From Forficula auricularia (Eukaryota; Arthropoda; Insecta; Dermaptera; Forficulidae): a DNA stretch of 64,000 bases. Both the position numbers and the translations under genes were made by a program. The notes under the pieces are model-generated. The model was given only the letters and a program-made list of their open reading frames with translations, did not search any database and was not told where the DNA came from. The number at the start of each line of letters is the position of its first letter. The first letter of the stretch is position 1. Positions 1 through 11,701 of this stretch are shown here, piece after piece. The stretch lies in contig JALMQS010000105.1 in the NCBI GenBank assembly GCA_024734495.1, positions 6,671-70,670 of the forward strand. Reading direction: 5' to 3'.

Positions 1-1210
1 CTAACAAGAAAGAAAGAAGACTAATTTAAATCTGACTGACTGTTTTTCTAATATTTATCAGAAATTTGTAGAAAAAATAATATTTTTAATAAATATTTAT
101 ATTTTTAAATTTTATTCAAGATAATTTCACATCCAAGACTACCTACCTCTTAGCTCTCATTGTATATTTTCAAAATATTTGTTTGTTTATAGTTGCTTTA
201 TATTTCATTTGAAAGCAACTATTTTTTTCTCTTCCCTTACGTAATTTATAAGTTAGTCGATGTTTAGGCCCCTACACAACATGTAATCATCTTTCCATAA
301 TGTCCTAGATTACAATAAAGAGAGAAATTCTCCCGAAACGTTTGATTGTTTAATAAAAGTTTTCAGAGTGTTTTTTATAATGAATTGTATTTGTTTAAAA
401 AATTAAATTTTTTCCTATTTAAATTTTCACGATGAAAAGCTAAATTTCCGGACGATAGTTAATCTCAAAAAAAACAATGTGTAGTGATTCATATTTTAAA
501 CAAATGGTGATAACAGAATGAATGAATAACATTTTTCTACATTCGACTTGATATGAAATTTAATCTACTGTTTATTTACGTTCAATTATATTAAATAATC
601 AAGTTGGCTTAACCTCTGGTCTCTCTCTACGGAGGATTTAAATTGGCTTTTTGTTATTCCTAGTCTTTAAAATAAATTAATGTGGCGATAAAACTCAAGT
701 TGTTTAAAATTTTTTTGAAAATATTCCATATATTTTTAATTTTATAAATATTATAAAACTCTCAAACAATAGAATTCTTCTTCGTCTTCTTCTTCACCCT
801 CTTCTTCATTTTCTTTATAGGGTTCCGCCTGTTCTTCCAAAAAAAGGAATAGAGACTTTAATACATGCATGCAGAATTAATTAAAATTATTATTAAGAGT
901 TAATTACATTTTAAGAAAATTTATTCACTTGCACGCATGTCTAAATTATTTTCTTTTCTTCGTAAGCGTTGACATTTTTTATTATTACTTTAAAATATTT
1001 TCAATTAAAACTTTTAGATGTCACTTGGAGCCGAGCTGGTAGATAATAATTGAAATTTTTATGCATAGACAGCTTTTTTTTATTCATTTAACAATATGGA
1101 AAAATATTCTTTTCAAAGGATAATTTTTTTTGTCTGACTTTCTGGATTCTTATATCCACCTTAATTTAAAAACAGTCGTAAGGAATTCGTCTTATTTGCC
1201 ATAATGTTTT
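1..1210. other. AT-rich stretch without a gene
   Basis: No open frame or domain is recognisable. A TTC-rich run lies near 778-810. At about 320-350 the stretch ttctcccgaaacgtttga, followed by a run resembling tgtttaataaa, also occurs in the fold-back at 49012-49163, so a small relic of that repeat is present here. The rest appears to be unassigned AT-rich DNA. Confidence 0.6.
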
Positions 1211-1211
1211 C

Positions 1212-1915
1212 TTTTTACTTTGCCATACAGGGTATGGTCAAACATTGTACTTAATCGTGTATGAAAAAAGTGTTTTTTTTCCTTCTTTTTTTCGAAATAT
1301 CTCAAAAACGGCTGATTCTATTTTGATTAAAAAAATTGAGCGAAACCATGTCATTTCACTCTACAAAAAAGCTCAAATAAGTGAACATCGAAAAAAATTA
1401 TATTTTTCAAGATAATAATTGTTTTGTCAAAATGTCTGTTAGTCTGTGCGTTACCAAATTTTTGTGGACGAGCTAGCTCAAAAACTAGTGGGAATATCGA
1501 AACCATATTTTACATGTAGTTTTGGTCCATTGAGATTAAGAGCTGATTAGATTTTGGTGCAGTATCGACCCAAAATTAAGGGGGGGTGGAGGGGGTAGGG
1601 GGGGTTAAAAATTAAAAATATAGGCTCTTGTACCAAACTCAACCAAATTTTGTATACATAATCAGTAGGACCCGCAGAAGTCTAAAAATGCAAAAACTAA
1701 CCGCCCAAAATGGGGGAGGGGGTCAAAAAATGAAAATCTTGGCCATTTACCAAACTCAACCAAATCTTGTATACATAATCAGTGGGACCCCAGAAGTATA
1801 AAAATGTAAAAACTAACCCCCCCCCCTACATGATTATATGGTGAATTTTTAGGGTCCAGATTGTATGGTAAAGTCAAGTGGATGGCCACATCAGAACACG
1901 TCAGCTTATTTTTTA
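1212..1915 (+). repeat. Family A dispersed repeat, near-complete copy
   Basis: One end carries a short palindrome in the form CCATACAGGGTATGG. The other end has gtatggtaaagtcaagtgg followed by a conserved block ending tcagcttatttt. The body has a conserved AT-rich half (containing gtggacgagctagctc) and a half built from ~105-bp G-rich units with gggggtggaggggg-type tracts. Similar copies lie at 11702, 15663, 17119, 17966, 22405 and 39658. No coding capacity is seen. It is probably a non-autonomous transposon; the subterminal ACTTTACCATAC motif in inverted orientation suggests a DNA transposon, but no clear TSD was found. Confidence 0.75.
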
Positions 1916-1974
1916 TTTAACATTGACGGCGAAAGGACCTCCTTAAGCACCCTTTTAAAAACAATTGTTTTGTT

Positions 1975-2032
1975 TATTGAAGGAGACAATAAAAGAACGT
2001 GTCTTCTGCTGGAATTATAAATTTTATTTATT
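1975..2032 (-). repeat. PLE-Ib arm fragment
   Basis: The stretch ttgaaggagacaataaaa, then cttctgctggaattataa, matches the outer arm of the fold-back at 38562-38874 and fragments at 11260 and 31217. No hammerhead core remains. Confidence 0.6.
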
Positions 2033-2049
2033 TATAACAGAAGAAGAGG

Positions 2050-2250
2050 GGGGAGTTAAAAATTAAAAATCTCAGGCGGTTTGAGTCAAGCTCAGCCGAA
2101 TTTTGCATACATAATCAGTGGGACCCCCAGAAGTATAAAAATGCAAAACTAACCCCCCCCCCTACATGATTATAAATAATTTTTAGGGGCCAGGTTGTAT
2201 GGTAAAGTCAAGTGGATGGCCACATCAGAATACGTCAGCTTATTTTTACG
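2050..2250 (+). repeat. Family A, truncated copy (G-rich half and right end)
   Basis: This contains one G-rich ~105-bp unit and the full right end (gtatggtaaagtcaagtgg to cagcttattttt). The left half is missing. It lies next to the 1212-1915 copy. Confidence 0.7.
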
Positions 2251-2271
2251 TATATATTTATATAAAATAAT

Positions 2272-2560
2272 TTTTTAGAAAAAAACACTGACTTCAAAAA
2301 AATTGAATCCAACAAATAAAATAATAATAACTCAAAACTCAAATAAAATGGACTAAAGGTATAAAATAATTATCTAATTTAGTTACAACTAAACGACGAA
2401 ATATTTACAAGAAATCACTTTTTGAGGTCGGTATGGCAAACATATACATTTTATGAATCGCACAAGACGGATATTACTTAGGACCTAGAGTTTGGCGGGT
2501 AATGAAGACGACAACATCGCGTAAACTCGCTTATATAGTTTTTTAGCAGTCTCTAAAAAT
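2272..2560 (+). repeat. Family C dispersed repeat (gacttcaaaaaa type), single arm
   Basis: It shares the blocks ctaatttagttacaactaaa, cgacgaaa, cactttttga and aacatcgcgtaa with palindromic copies at 7440-7860 and 53570-54000. No coding potential is seen. Here only one arm is present. Confidence 0.6.
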
Positions 2561-2594
2561 ACATTATATATATATATATTCTTTTTATATATGA

Positions 2595-2690
2595 ATACCT
2601 ATGTTTATTTTCATTAAGCAGAAGACAACCTCATTGATTTCTCTTTATAAATCAACAACTCTCGACAAAACAAAATTTTTTCAATTAACT
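2595..2690 (+). repeat. PLE-I right arm plus tail fragment
   Basis: A diverged copy of the PLE-I right end: a version of gtttatttgcatcaagcag, then gacaacctc, atcaacaactct, cgacaaaacaaaa and a tail ending tttcaatta. It is 5'-truncated with no hammerhead. Confidence 0.65.
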
Positions 2691-2699
2691 TTTATTTGT

Positions 2700-3635
2700 G
2701 TCTTGTTTTTATTGATAAATATATTTACGTTATAAAATAGACCCGACGCATAAAAATATCCAAAAACTCAATTATTGTGTATCTGGTCTTTAATCTTCCC
2801 ATAACTTGTTTAGGATCTCTCTGATGGTCGATAGACAGACAAACCTATCTGTTCAGCCAACTGCCTTCTCCCAAGACCATAAATTCATAAATTTTATTTT
2901 CCAATTTATTGCCAGCTTCGCTATCAGTTCCTCTCCCCGCTTTCGATTGATAATCTTTATTGTACTATTTAGTGTTAGGCGGAATTGGTAGTTGCGTCGA
3001 TGTTGACTTAGATTCCAAATATTTTGTAAATATTGAAATTGAATGAATCGTGAGCCTCTCGCCAGTTTCAGAACACCTTTATTCTAAAAAAAGTAGAACT
3101 CTCGAGTTTTGTATCTTCTTTTAGGGTTCCGTTCAAAATAAAAACGTCACCATATATTACTCTCAATACATACAGTCTGTATATATCTCAATAAATTTTA
3201 GAACCCTCTCAAAATATAATTTTGACCCCCCCCCCCCAGAAAAAAATACAACTTATATTTAGTTATATTTTTATTACATTATACTAAACTTCAAATTTAT
3301 TACTAAAGTAAATATGCTAAAGATATTTCCATAAAATTTTCATTCTTCCAGAAGGAAATGAATTGAAATATGCATGAATATATTGTATTTTACCTATTTC
3401 ACTTTGTAAGTGATGAGGGGCCTCTATGCAAAACGTGATCAAAAATTATTTTATTTATTTTTTCAAAACCTATTTTTATTCTAATTTAAATTAGGGACAA
3501 TTTTAGTAAAAATTAAAAAAAAAAGTCGAAAAAATTAGGAGATCCTACCGACTCTTGAAAAATTTTCACTTTTTCAAAAATGTTTTTACTTAAATTAAAA
3601 ATATTTCACTATTTGTAAATACTTGTACCTGTCTG
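2700..3635. other. AT-rich stretch without a gene
   Basis: Nothing recognisable was found. The short open frame at 2806-2991 has a composition and length expected by chance. Confidence 0.5.
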
Positions 3636-3677
3636 CAGAGCCAGATCTAGGTCTTTTGTCAGGGATGCAAGCCTAAA

Positions 3678-4519
3678 TTTTTTTTTTTTTTTTTTTTTTT
3701 TTTTAATGCAATCGAATGCAAGAAGGGGTGCACCAGTAAAGATGTAGCCCCTATGGATCTCGAAAGACGCTTGCATTACCGAAGAGAAGGGAAAGTTGAT
3801 TAAGTGAGAGGGTGTAGACGTAGGTGTCTATGCACCCTGGTTTTAAAGGTTTGAAGATCATGGATGCTGGGAAAAATAGAGGCTGGGAGAGAGTTCCAGT
3901 TCCTTGAAGTCATGGGAATATATGTATTCGCGAATGAAGTGGTCCGGCACTTTTCCAATTTGACCGCGAAAGAGTGTTGGGAGTCGGCAAAACGTGTGCT
4001 GCGTGCAAAGCATGCTTTGGGGGAATTATTGATTTTATCTCATCAGAGCACCTGCCGTGATAGTATCTATAGAAAAGGGAAAGGGCAGAGACATCTCTTC
4101 GATGAGCCAGCGAGTCGAGGAGTCGGTGAGGGTAGAATCGTCAATTAGCCTGACGGCTCGTTTCTGAATTGCATCAAGGGTAGCAAGAGAATATTTTGAG
4201 GCTCCTCTCCACAGATGAGAGCCGTATTCGAGACAGGGGCGGATTTGGGCCTTGTAGATGGTGAGAAGTTGTGGGGCTTTGTAAAATCGCTTGGACCTGA
4301 ATAAGAAGCCAATCTTCCTTGCTGCAGATTTCGCCACAGAGGAGATGTGTTCATTCCAAGACAGGTCAGATGCGACAGAGACGCCCAACATGGATAGGCT
4401 GTCACACATTTTCAGGGTATTCGAATCGAAGTGAATATCAGAGAAATCTTTATTTTCGCGCCTAGAAATTAGACAACATTGAGTCTTATTTGAATTAAAG
4501 TTAACTAAATTTTGAGAGC
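3678..4519 (-). mobile_element. LINE-J non-LTR retrotransposon, 5'-truncated 3' end
   Basis: On the minus strand this reads as the C-terminal part of a Jockey/CR1-like reverse transcriptase polyprotein and a short 3' tail. Recognisable blocks are SMLGVSVASDLSWNEHI, LTIYKAQIRPCLEYGSHLW, LDAIQKRAVRLIDD and downstream LPFPF (around ALSLFYRYYHG in other copies). The element ends in a poly(A) tail, read as the T run 3678-3704. The frame is broken, so it is a dead copy. It stops at about 4519 where flanking CT-rich DNA begins. Homologous copies are at 26286, 28897, 36776 and 58877. Confidence 0.88.
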
Positions 4520-4952
4520 CGGTCCCCTCAACCCCCAATGCTAAATATATACAAAAAATTTCCCGCTTCCCAAAATGTCCCATGTGGCTCCCCTTAAAAT
4601 TTGCCGCCGAGGGCATGCTCCCCCCCCTAAATCCGACCTTGCATACAAGACAATTCAGAGGAAATGCTGAGGACTTGGGAGAACTAATATTTTTTGAGGA
4701 TCTACAAGATTAAAAAATAAAAACAAATTTTTATTTATTAAATTAAGCCATTATTTATTTCAGAGAAATTTTGCACCCTTGAACATGAACAAATTCAGTT
4801 ATTATTAGAGGCCCCTGAAATTGTGAGTGCCCGGGGCAGCTGCCCCTCTTGTTTCCCCCTCCTGATATGTACATACCGGTGATAATAAAGAAACATTGTG
4901 TTTAAATTAAATTTAGGGAACGAAGAAATGATTATTTTTATTATAGACAAAA

Positions 4953-5047
4953 GGATCAGCCGGGGTTCGAACCCGGGGTCTTAGCATGTGCGCTGCGGTG
5001 ATTTTTCAAAAGAACCTTAGTTCCTATATCCTCTTAGCCACTGATCC
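4953..5047 (-). tRNA. tRNA-like sequence (probable pseudogene or SINE head)
   Basis: Read on the minus strand, the 5' GGATCAG and 3' CTGATCC form a perfect 7-bp acceptor-like stem. A perfect T arm, CCGGG-TTCGAAC-CCCGG, precedes the 3' strand. An A-box-like TGGCTAAGAGG is present, and a run of four T follows the 3' end, as at Pol III terminators. The anticodon arm does not fold normally: the central part is too long (95 nt overall) and I cannot assign an anticodon. It could be an intron-bearing or variable-arm tRNA, but a tRNA-derived pseudogene is more likely. Confidence 0.5.
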
Positions 5048-5059
5048 CCGAACCCAAGC

Positions 5060-5650
5060 TAATACCTAATGTCTATATGAATTATGGAATTTCTTTAATC
5101 TCTTCCTCGTTCATTTTTCGCAGCCTGGCCTTGACTCATTAATTAAACAATTAAACAATATCCTTAACGCCTCCCAATCGATCGGTTGTGTTTAAAGTTT
5201 TATCAAACTCGGCCTAGTGATTTAGCTTGAATTTGTTCAAATTGGGTAATTTTATTCCATACGATTTATCCATATATAAATAAAAATGTACTGTTATGCT
5301 TAAGTGATTTGATGAAGGATCTCCGTAAGTTCTTCACCGATTTCTTTGAAATTTTCACCAACATTCCATTCAAATACACGAGTGTTTTTATAGATATCAC
5401 ACCTGTGGAATGTAAAAAATTTCGAGGAAACAACGCCAGCGCCTCTCTGGGGTAAAAGAAGACAAACAAGATGGCCGATAATAGCTTTTGGGAATCTTTC
5501 AACTGTCAATATTATTTTTGGTTAAGGGAACAATTTTGACAAATAATATATAGTTCATTTACTGTTTTAATACCTATTCTATAATTATTTGCATATTCAA
5601 TTTATTTTCTAAACTATTATTATTTTTTAAATATATTTAAATTTTTGCAG
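5060..5650. other. Unassigned stretch
   Basis: Two short overlapping minus-strand frames at 5266-5509 show no recognisable domain. No repeat family was recognised. Confidence 0.4.
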
Positions 5651-5656
5651 CTATTA

Positions 5657-5724
5657 TCTATATAAATTTTAATTATAAAACGAGACGTCATCCCCGCCAG
5701 GGCCTAAGGCCCGGCGTCAGCTAG
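5657..5724 (+). mobile_element. Helitron 3' terminus, possibly a 68-bp micro-copy
   Basis: The 3' end has the canonical form: a GGGCC-TAA-GGCCC hairpin, then about ten bases, then CTAG followed by T. A plausible 5' end, A|TCTATATAAA, lies only 68 bp upstream, which fits the A|TC...CTAG|T rule. Family knowledge supports the 3' call; the 5' end is an inference. Confidence 0.55.
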
Positions 5725-5849
5725 TAATAAATAAATGTCAAGTAATTGTTTATTTCATTAAAGTTCTATAAAATAAGTTGATAAATATTATTGAAAGTGA
5801 AATAACGAATTATTACCAACGAATATCTGTAATCAAAAAAACTTTTTGT

Positions 5850-6310
5850 AATTTTTGATCCTCCACATATGTGTGGTTGACTTTTGCGTTTCTATTGTTG
5901 TATTATAGGCATCCACAGATTTAAGCAACAAAATTTGGTCTCCTTTTTTAATTTCTAGTACTTTTTAGACTTCAACAGATAGTACAAAATTTCATTCAGG
6001 TAGGTTCAAAGACTTATAATTTTCATTTTTGACCCCCCCCCCTATTTTGGGTGGTTGTTTTTTGCATTTTAGTTTTTTAGAAGCCCATATAATAAGTTTA
6101 CAAAATTTGATTCATGTAGGTCCAAGGGCTTAGAATTTTTTATTTATGCCCCCCATTTAGAGGTGGTTGGTTTCTACATTTCTACTTTCTCCAACTCTTT
6201 TGTCGGCGAAGCCGACAACCTCAGGCACGACGTTTGGCCCCTTTTTCACATTTATGTTTTTGGTCAGATTATGTATACAAAATTTGGTTGAGTTTCGTAT
6301 AAAAAAGTGA
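5850..6310 (-). repeat. Family A-related C-rich units
   Basis: Two or three diverged units in the form acccccccccctattttggg, then gcattttag and tacaaaatttgattca, match the G-rich half of Family A in reverse orientation. Both family ends are missing. Confidence 0.5.
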
Positions 6311-6389
6311 TATTTGTAAATAATTGACTGAAATTTCGCACAAAGATTAATTACAATATTTTTACCATGTGTACAAGTGTTTCTAATGC

Positions 6390-6495
6390 ATCAGAAATTA
6401 ACAAGTATTTCAAATGGGAAAAGAATTTGTTTGAACATGTATTCTGAATGCAAGCAGATTCTTCTATATCAGTAGATAACAAAAAAATCTCTAAA
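6390..6495 (+). repeat. Dispersed repeat E
   Basis: The block attctgaatgcaagcagatt with flanking aacaagtatttcaaatggg matches 53455-53550 over about 100 bp. No function is visible. Confidence 0.5.
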
Positions 6496-7439
6496 ATTTG
6501 CAGAGATGCTAAATAAAAATATGCCCATTCAACAGAAGATAACAAAACAAACTGAATGAGCAAATTTTAAATTTCTGGAAATTCGTAACGTAATTTTAAT
6601 TAAAAATGAAAAAAATCTAAGTTGGGAATCTTTTAAATGTTGATTTGTAGTTAATATGCTGATATTTGCGGAAAAATAGATTTCTTTCAATGTTTTTGCC
6701 AAAGTTTAGATTTCACAGATAAAGAAATTGCCAAAATTCGTACCTAATCATGAAAAAGTTTAAACTTTTTTTATATTGTCTTCATTGCGTCTTGTTTTTG
6801 TAATCCATTTTTCAGAAAATAATATATTGAAAAATCTAAAAGCCCCAAACGTAAACGGGTAGGTACCTTAAGACACCCAGCTTTTAAAAATTACACTTGT
6901 CAAAGAACTTCTCATTTTTGATAAATATATTATATAAAATTAAAAATAAATTAATAAACTAAACTGTTGGGGGCGATCCGAATAACTTTTACCTTTTCTC
7001 CTCTTCTGGATAATTATTCAATATTTTAATTTTTTAAAGAACACTCTTAATTTTGGCCCCATTAGCAATTAATCATATGTTCTTTTAAATATGACCTCTT
7101 CTAATGTAAATGATTTCTTTAATTTTTGTTTGAAAATTTTATTATTTTTGAACCCCCCACCCCCTTTTTTTGGTTCACTATTAATTTCCCAAAATAGATC
7201 ATTAAGGTCATATAGAGATGTATAAACAAAAATCGCGTACACTTTGATTAAAGGGTCTAGGACTTATATTGATAATTCTATTTTTTGGGCCCCCAATTTT
7301 GATTCTTTAAAGAAATAATGACTATTTTTTTTATTATAGTTCCAAAAGCCAAATTATTTCAGCTAACTTGTTTTTTTTTAGATTGGAAGTATATAATACT
7401 AATTGTCAACATACTAAAAAAGAGAAAAATAAAAAATCA

Positions 7440-7860
7440 TGTTTAAAAAAATAAAACTGACTTCAAAAATTAAATTCAACAAATAAAATAATAAGAAATC
7501 AAATAAAATGCACTAAAAAGTACAAAAATAATTATTTAATTTGGTGCATAACTAAACGACGAAAGTTTTTACGAAATCACTTTTTTGAAGTCGGTGCTTA
7601 AACATATACATTTTTATAAATCGCACTAGACGGATCATACCAATAGTTGCGTTTGGCGGGCAATGAAGACAACATCGCGTAAGCTCGCTTATATAGTTTG
7701 TTTAGCACCGACTTCAAAAAGTGATTTGATGTAAGGGCTTCGATCGTTTAATTGTAACTAAATTAAGATATATATTTTATACCTTTTAGTGCAATTTATT
7801 TGATTTCTTATTATTTTATTTGTTGAATTTAATTTTTTGAAATCGGTTTGATTTTTTTCA
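7440..7860. repeat. Family C palindromic copy
   Basis: The left arm (from gacttcaaaaattaaattca) and right arm (ending ttgaatttaattttttga) are inverted copies around a centre near 7650 holding gacaacatcgcgtaagctcg. It is a non-coding fold-back repeat. Confidence 0.65.
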
Positions 7861-8069
7861 AGTTTAATATACGACCTTGATTGCTCAGACAGTCAAACAT
7901 TGAAGCGACACTAGTTGTGGGTCCCGTTTTGCACTTTTTTAAAGTGAAACCTATAAAGGTAAAGTAGAAGAAAACCCTGATTTCATGATCTTTAATCAAA
8001 ATGAAGAACCTCACGCGAACTTTGTCAATCGATGAGAGAAACTTTGAAAAAAAGAAAAGCAATTATTTA

Positions 8070-8350
8070 ATGAACTGCTGATGAGGATTTATTTGGTCAA
8101 ATTTAATAACGCGTGCTACGAAGATCAAAGAGCACCGGTAGGCGTGCCTATGCATTCAGATAGTGAGTCGGGGATCTTTGACGAGCCGAATAACAAGCGT
8201 CAGCTGCATCGAGAAATGCACACACCGAAAAAACACTACATTATTGGCACCTGGAGAGGCCTCAGGCGGTGGAATCGGCCAGAACACAAAGCGAGCACAG
8301 CTTGCTTGGGCGAGGCGGGGATTTGTTTACTATATTTATATGTATGATAA
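8070..8350 (+). other. Unidentified, relatively GC-rich 88-codon open frame
   Basis: An open frame of 88 codons from an ATG at 8081 stands out from its AT-rich surroundings. I do not recognise the product: it has no signal peptide, transmembrane segment or known motif. The segment IIGTWRGLRR loosely recalls the start of a LINE endonuclease (GTWNVRGL), but this is too short to accept. It may be a relic of a mobile-element gene. Confidence 0.25.
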
Positions 8351-9254
8351 TGTGTGGCTCTTTACGGTTACGTTTAAAAACTAAAACACATTCGTGCCGC
8401 TACAATATCTGACTGATTGTCTGTCAAAGTATGTAGCTCGTAAGCTAATAATACCTTATTACCTAAGGAGCGCAAAAAGTCTCTCTTTTCCGAAAAGAAT
8501 CGCCTAAAAGTTTCGGTTTTTGCATAAATAGCCTGTAAAAAGTCTCTTTTTAACAAAAAATCTCTAAAAATCTGTATTTCAGTATATAAATAGTCTCTGA
8601 ATAGCCTTGGTCAGGAAAAATACTATACATTCATGAATTTTATGTATGTTCACAAATAACTTGCAAAACATCTGATTAAGAACAGCTTCTATCTTCTAAA
8701 ACAGGGGTGTCCTAGAACATTCAATCAGAAAGTTTGGCAAGTAGAAAATTTTTTTCTAATGAAAATAGAGTGGAAAGTAGGCGAAAATGATGTTTATTTT
8801 TTCGGAAATCTTGAAATCTAGTTCCAGATTCAAAATTTAAAATTTTTCATTTACCATATTTTTCGAAAACTTTTACATTAGATTTCAAGATTTCTTGTTT
8901 TAGAGAAAAGTTTTAGGCCAAAATTGTTTGTATGTTTTCCAGTATCTCACATATAAATCTCAATGTTTTAAGGAATTTTGTGACTTTATATTGGGCCACG
9001 AGTTTAAATCGAATAGGATTAAAGAAGAATATGGGAATGATAATTTATTTTTTAAAAGGGTCATGGAAATAATAATCCCTGACAATCCATTATCATGTAA
9101 GAACATGCAAAGATCTAAAAGACAAGTCTTGACAAGTTTTAGTCCATGAAAGAAATTATTAATTAATTGTGATTGTTCTAGAAAACCCCGATTCCTTGTC
9201 TCCTTTGTACTAGAATTATAACTATCCTAGTATGTACAAAAAAAGAACAAAAGA

Positions 9255-9890
9255 AACAGGAATGCATCAAAATTAACCAAGAAAACCTAGAAGGAGTAAA
9301 GGAATTCCGCTACCTAAGAAGTAAAATAACATGGGATGGGAGAAGCGAAAACGAAATTAAATCAAGAATTGCCCAAGCAAAAATGGGGTTTAATTCAAAA
9401 CAAAAACTACTATGCTCCTCCTCAATCAGCTTAGAAAACAGGGAAGTTGCTATTGAAGACATATGTATGGAACATAGCCATGTACGGGTGTGAAACCTGG
9501 ACAATTAGAAAAGCGGAGAGAAAGAGATTAGAGGCTTTCGAAATGTGGTGCTACAGAAGAATGATGAATATCAAATGGATGGATAAAATTACAAATGAAG
9601 AAGTTCTTGGAAGAATCGGAGAAAGAAGAACCTTGTGGAAAGAGTCTGAAGAAGAAAGAGGTCAGATGATGGGGCACACACTAAGACATGGGGGATTGCT
9701 TAGGGATATCTTGGAGGGGGAGGTGGGAAAGAAAAGGGAAGGGTAAGACCCAGATTAGAATATTTCAACCAAATAATTGGGGATATGGGATGCCAGACAT
9801 TTAGAGAGGTCAAACAGCTGGCGGGGACAGAGTCGAGTGCAGACGGATTTTGCATCAAACCAATCTTAGGACTGTATACTCAATGATGAT
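9255..9890 (+). pseudogene. RTE-like LINE ORF2 C-terminus, degraded
   Basis: Two frames together give a LINE C-terminal region: first EFRYLRSKITWDGRSENEI-KSRIAQAKMGF, then after a frameshift near 9440 YGCETWTIRKAE, MWCYRRMMNIKWMDK, EEVLGRIGERR and GHTLRHGGLLRDILEGEVG. This is the region after the RT domain of elements usually annotated as endonuclease-reverse transcriptase. A second copy lies at 43615-43975, and both end at an atgatgatga run. The RT core and 5' part are missing. Frameshifts and stops make it a pseudogene. Confidence 0.85.
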
Positions 9891-10210
9891 GACTAATACT
9901 GCTCTCTATGGCACTTAAGGTAGCTGTTTCACTATATGGGTTTTCTTTGGATTTTTTTGAAATTTAGACAGATTAAATTATTATTTAAATACTTCTGCAT
10001 CGATTGGTGGTAAAACAAAATTTATGAACATATATAGTTCCGGAGATATTAAATTCTAAAGATAGAGTTTTACAGACTCTTATTCATTGCACTATACGGA
10101 ACATCGGAATGTTTACATACATATTTAATTATAATTAAGAAATTCTTCTTACCATTGTTATAAAAAAACTAAACCAACATTAAACATTAACTAATACATT
10201 TAAGAAAATT

Positions 10211-10529
10211 GTTAGAGTTCGTCACTGTGATGAAACTGTATTAGATGAAGGAGGAGGTATCAGCCAAAGATGGAATCGTTGGGTTCAATAAAACACCAAG
10301 TCCTTTCATTCTGAAACTTTTTGGTCCAGGCACGTTATAAATTTACATGAAGCTAAATTTTTTTAATTTTGACAATGCTTGGTTCGATCACATATGTGTA
10401 CCGCATTTTGTGTAAAACTCCTAATTAACTGAAGATGGCCAAATAAAATTCAGGACGAAACGTTTTATTAAAGGTGTTTTATTGAACCCAATGATTCCAT
10501 CTTTGGCTGATACCTCCTCCTTCATCTAT
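10211..10529. mobile_element. Fold-back PLE-like insertion (class III) with 20-bp TSD
   Basis: The arms 10243-10296 (gaaggaggaggtatcagcc...) and 10465-10520 are inverted copies. A unique tail, 10211-10242, sits on the left only. The element is flanked by a perfect 20-bp duplication starting ctaatacatttaag at 10191-10210 and 10530-10549. The right side of the loop carries a degenerate hammerhead (core CUGAAGA at about 10430, then CGAAACGUU). The architecture matches the other single-tailed fold-backs here. Confidence 0.8.
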
Positions 10530-10549
10530 CTAATACATTTAAGAAAATT

Positions 10550-11250
10550 TTAATTCATAGTTACAACACAGTTTCTGAGATAATAATGAATAAATAATGA
10601 AAAATATATAATGAAAAATTTATACTAAAAACAAGCTAGTAACAAAGCATTTATTTAACCTAAAAAGTGGGTTAACTTTAGTACTTTTTTTGACGTTTTT
10701 TCGCTTCAGCCATTGTCGCAACAGCTTTCAATCGCTTATTAAAAACTTTTTGTTTTATAAATCTTCCTTTATAATGTACTTTATCTGAAATTTCTATGAT
10801 AAAATATATGCAAGCGCGGACAGTGTTACCAGATTTGTCAAACAAGCACGGGATTGGCTAGTAGTGGTACATAAACAGCTTATGAATTATGAATCCTTAT
10901 TGTCTGTTCTATATACTCTAGCATTAACTTTTTGCTAGTATTGTCGCGAAACAACTACCGTGAGTTCAATTTCTGATGGAGTGAAAAAAAACCTTCTGAC
11001 AAGTAATAAAAATTATCCACAACAGTTCTGATTCAGTAGATGACACTATGCAATTTCTTTAGAAATTTAAAGTCTGTTTCTGTAATTTAAGCTTTTATAT
11101 TCTAAGTTCTAAATTTCTTGTTGTAACTCTTTAATCCGCTCCACTGTTTCAAATTCTAATTAGATAGAAAATAGTTGTAAGCTATCTCTAGTAAATTAAA
11201 TTGAAAGTTTATTTTTGCTGAGAATTGCAGAATTTTTATAAATTGAATGA
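10550..11250. other. AT-rich stretch without a gene
   Basis: No frame, repeat family or RNA was recognised. Confidence 0.45.
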
Positions 11251-11257
11251 GACAATA

Positions 11258-11328
11258 TCGTTATAAATAAATTGAAAATTTATGATTCCAGTAGAAGACT
11301 CTTTTATTCTCTCTTTCAATATCTCTAG
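11258..11328 (+). repeat. PLE-Ib arm fragment
   Basis: The stretch tttatgattccagtagaaga, then ttttattctctctttcaa, matches the right arm end of 38562-38874. It is truncated with no hammerhead. Confidence 0.5.
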
Positions 11329-11701
11329 TAAATTTTGCTTTCTAATGTCGATTGATATTATTACTCTATTTGTACTATATATATATATTACAATATTATT
11401 TATATAGTTGGTTAGATAAAATTATTAAGTATTAATCTTATTTGATATTTCTTTTTAGAGGAATTATTATTATAATTTATCTTCGATTATTTGTTTTATC
11501 GCTGCTTTGTATGTTTTCTCAGTACAAACAAATCCATTATAATATACATTTTTTATGTTGATAATAAGTGATTATTAATTAATAATATTGAAATTTTAAA
11601 AGTATACAATGAATTTTATTTATGTAAGTCCATTCAGTTGAATCAACCAACCTATAAAGGTTTAAAAACATAAAAATTTCGACCGAAATCACTTAAATTT
11701 C

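Noticed and set aside
3636..4860. A hAT element enclosing the LINE-J copy at 3678-4519
   Set aside because: cagagccagatctagg and the reversed end near 4626-4641 look hAT-like, but flanking 8-mers do not match, so boundaries could not be supported.
4953..5047. A functional tRNA gene
   Set aside because: Acceptor and T arms fit but the anticodon arm does not fold and no anticodon can be assigned; kept only as tRNA-like.
8070..8100. ctgatgagg near 8073 as a hammerhead core
   Set aside because: No GAAA with pairing stems follows within range.
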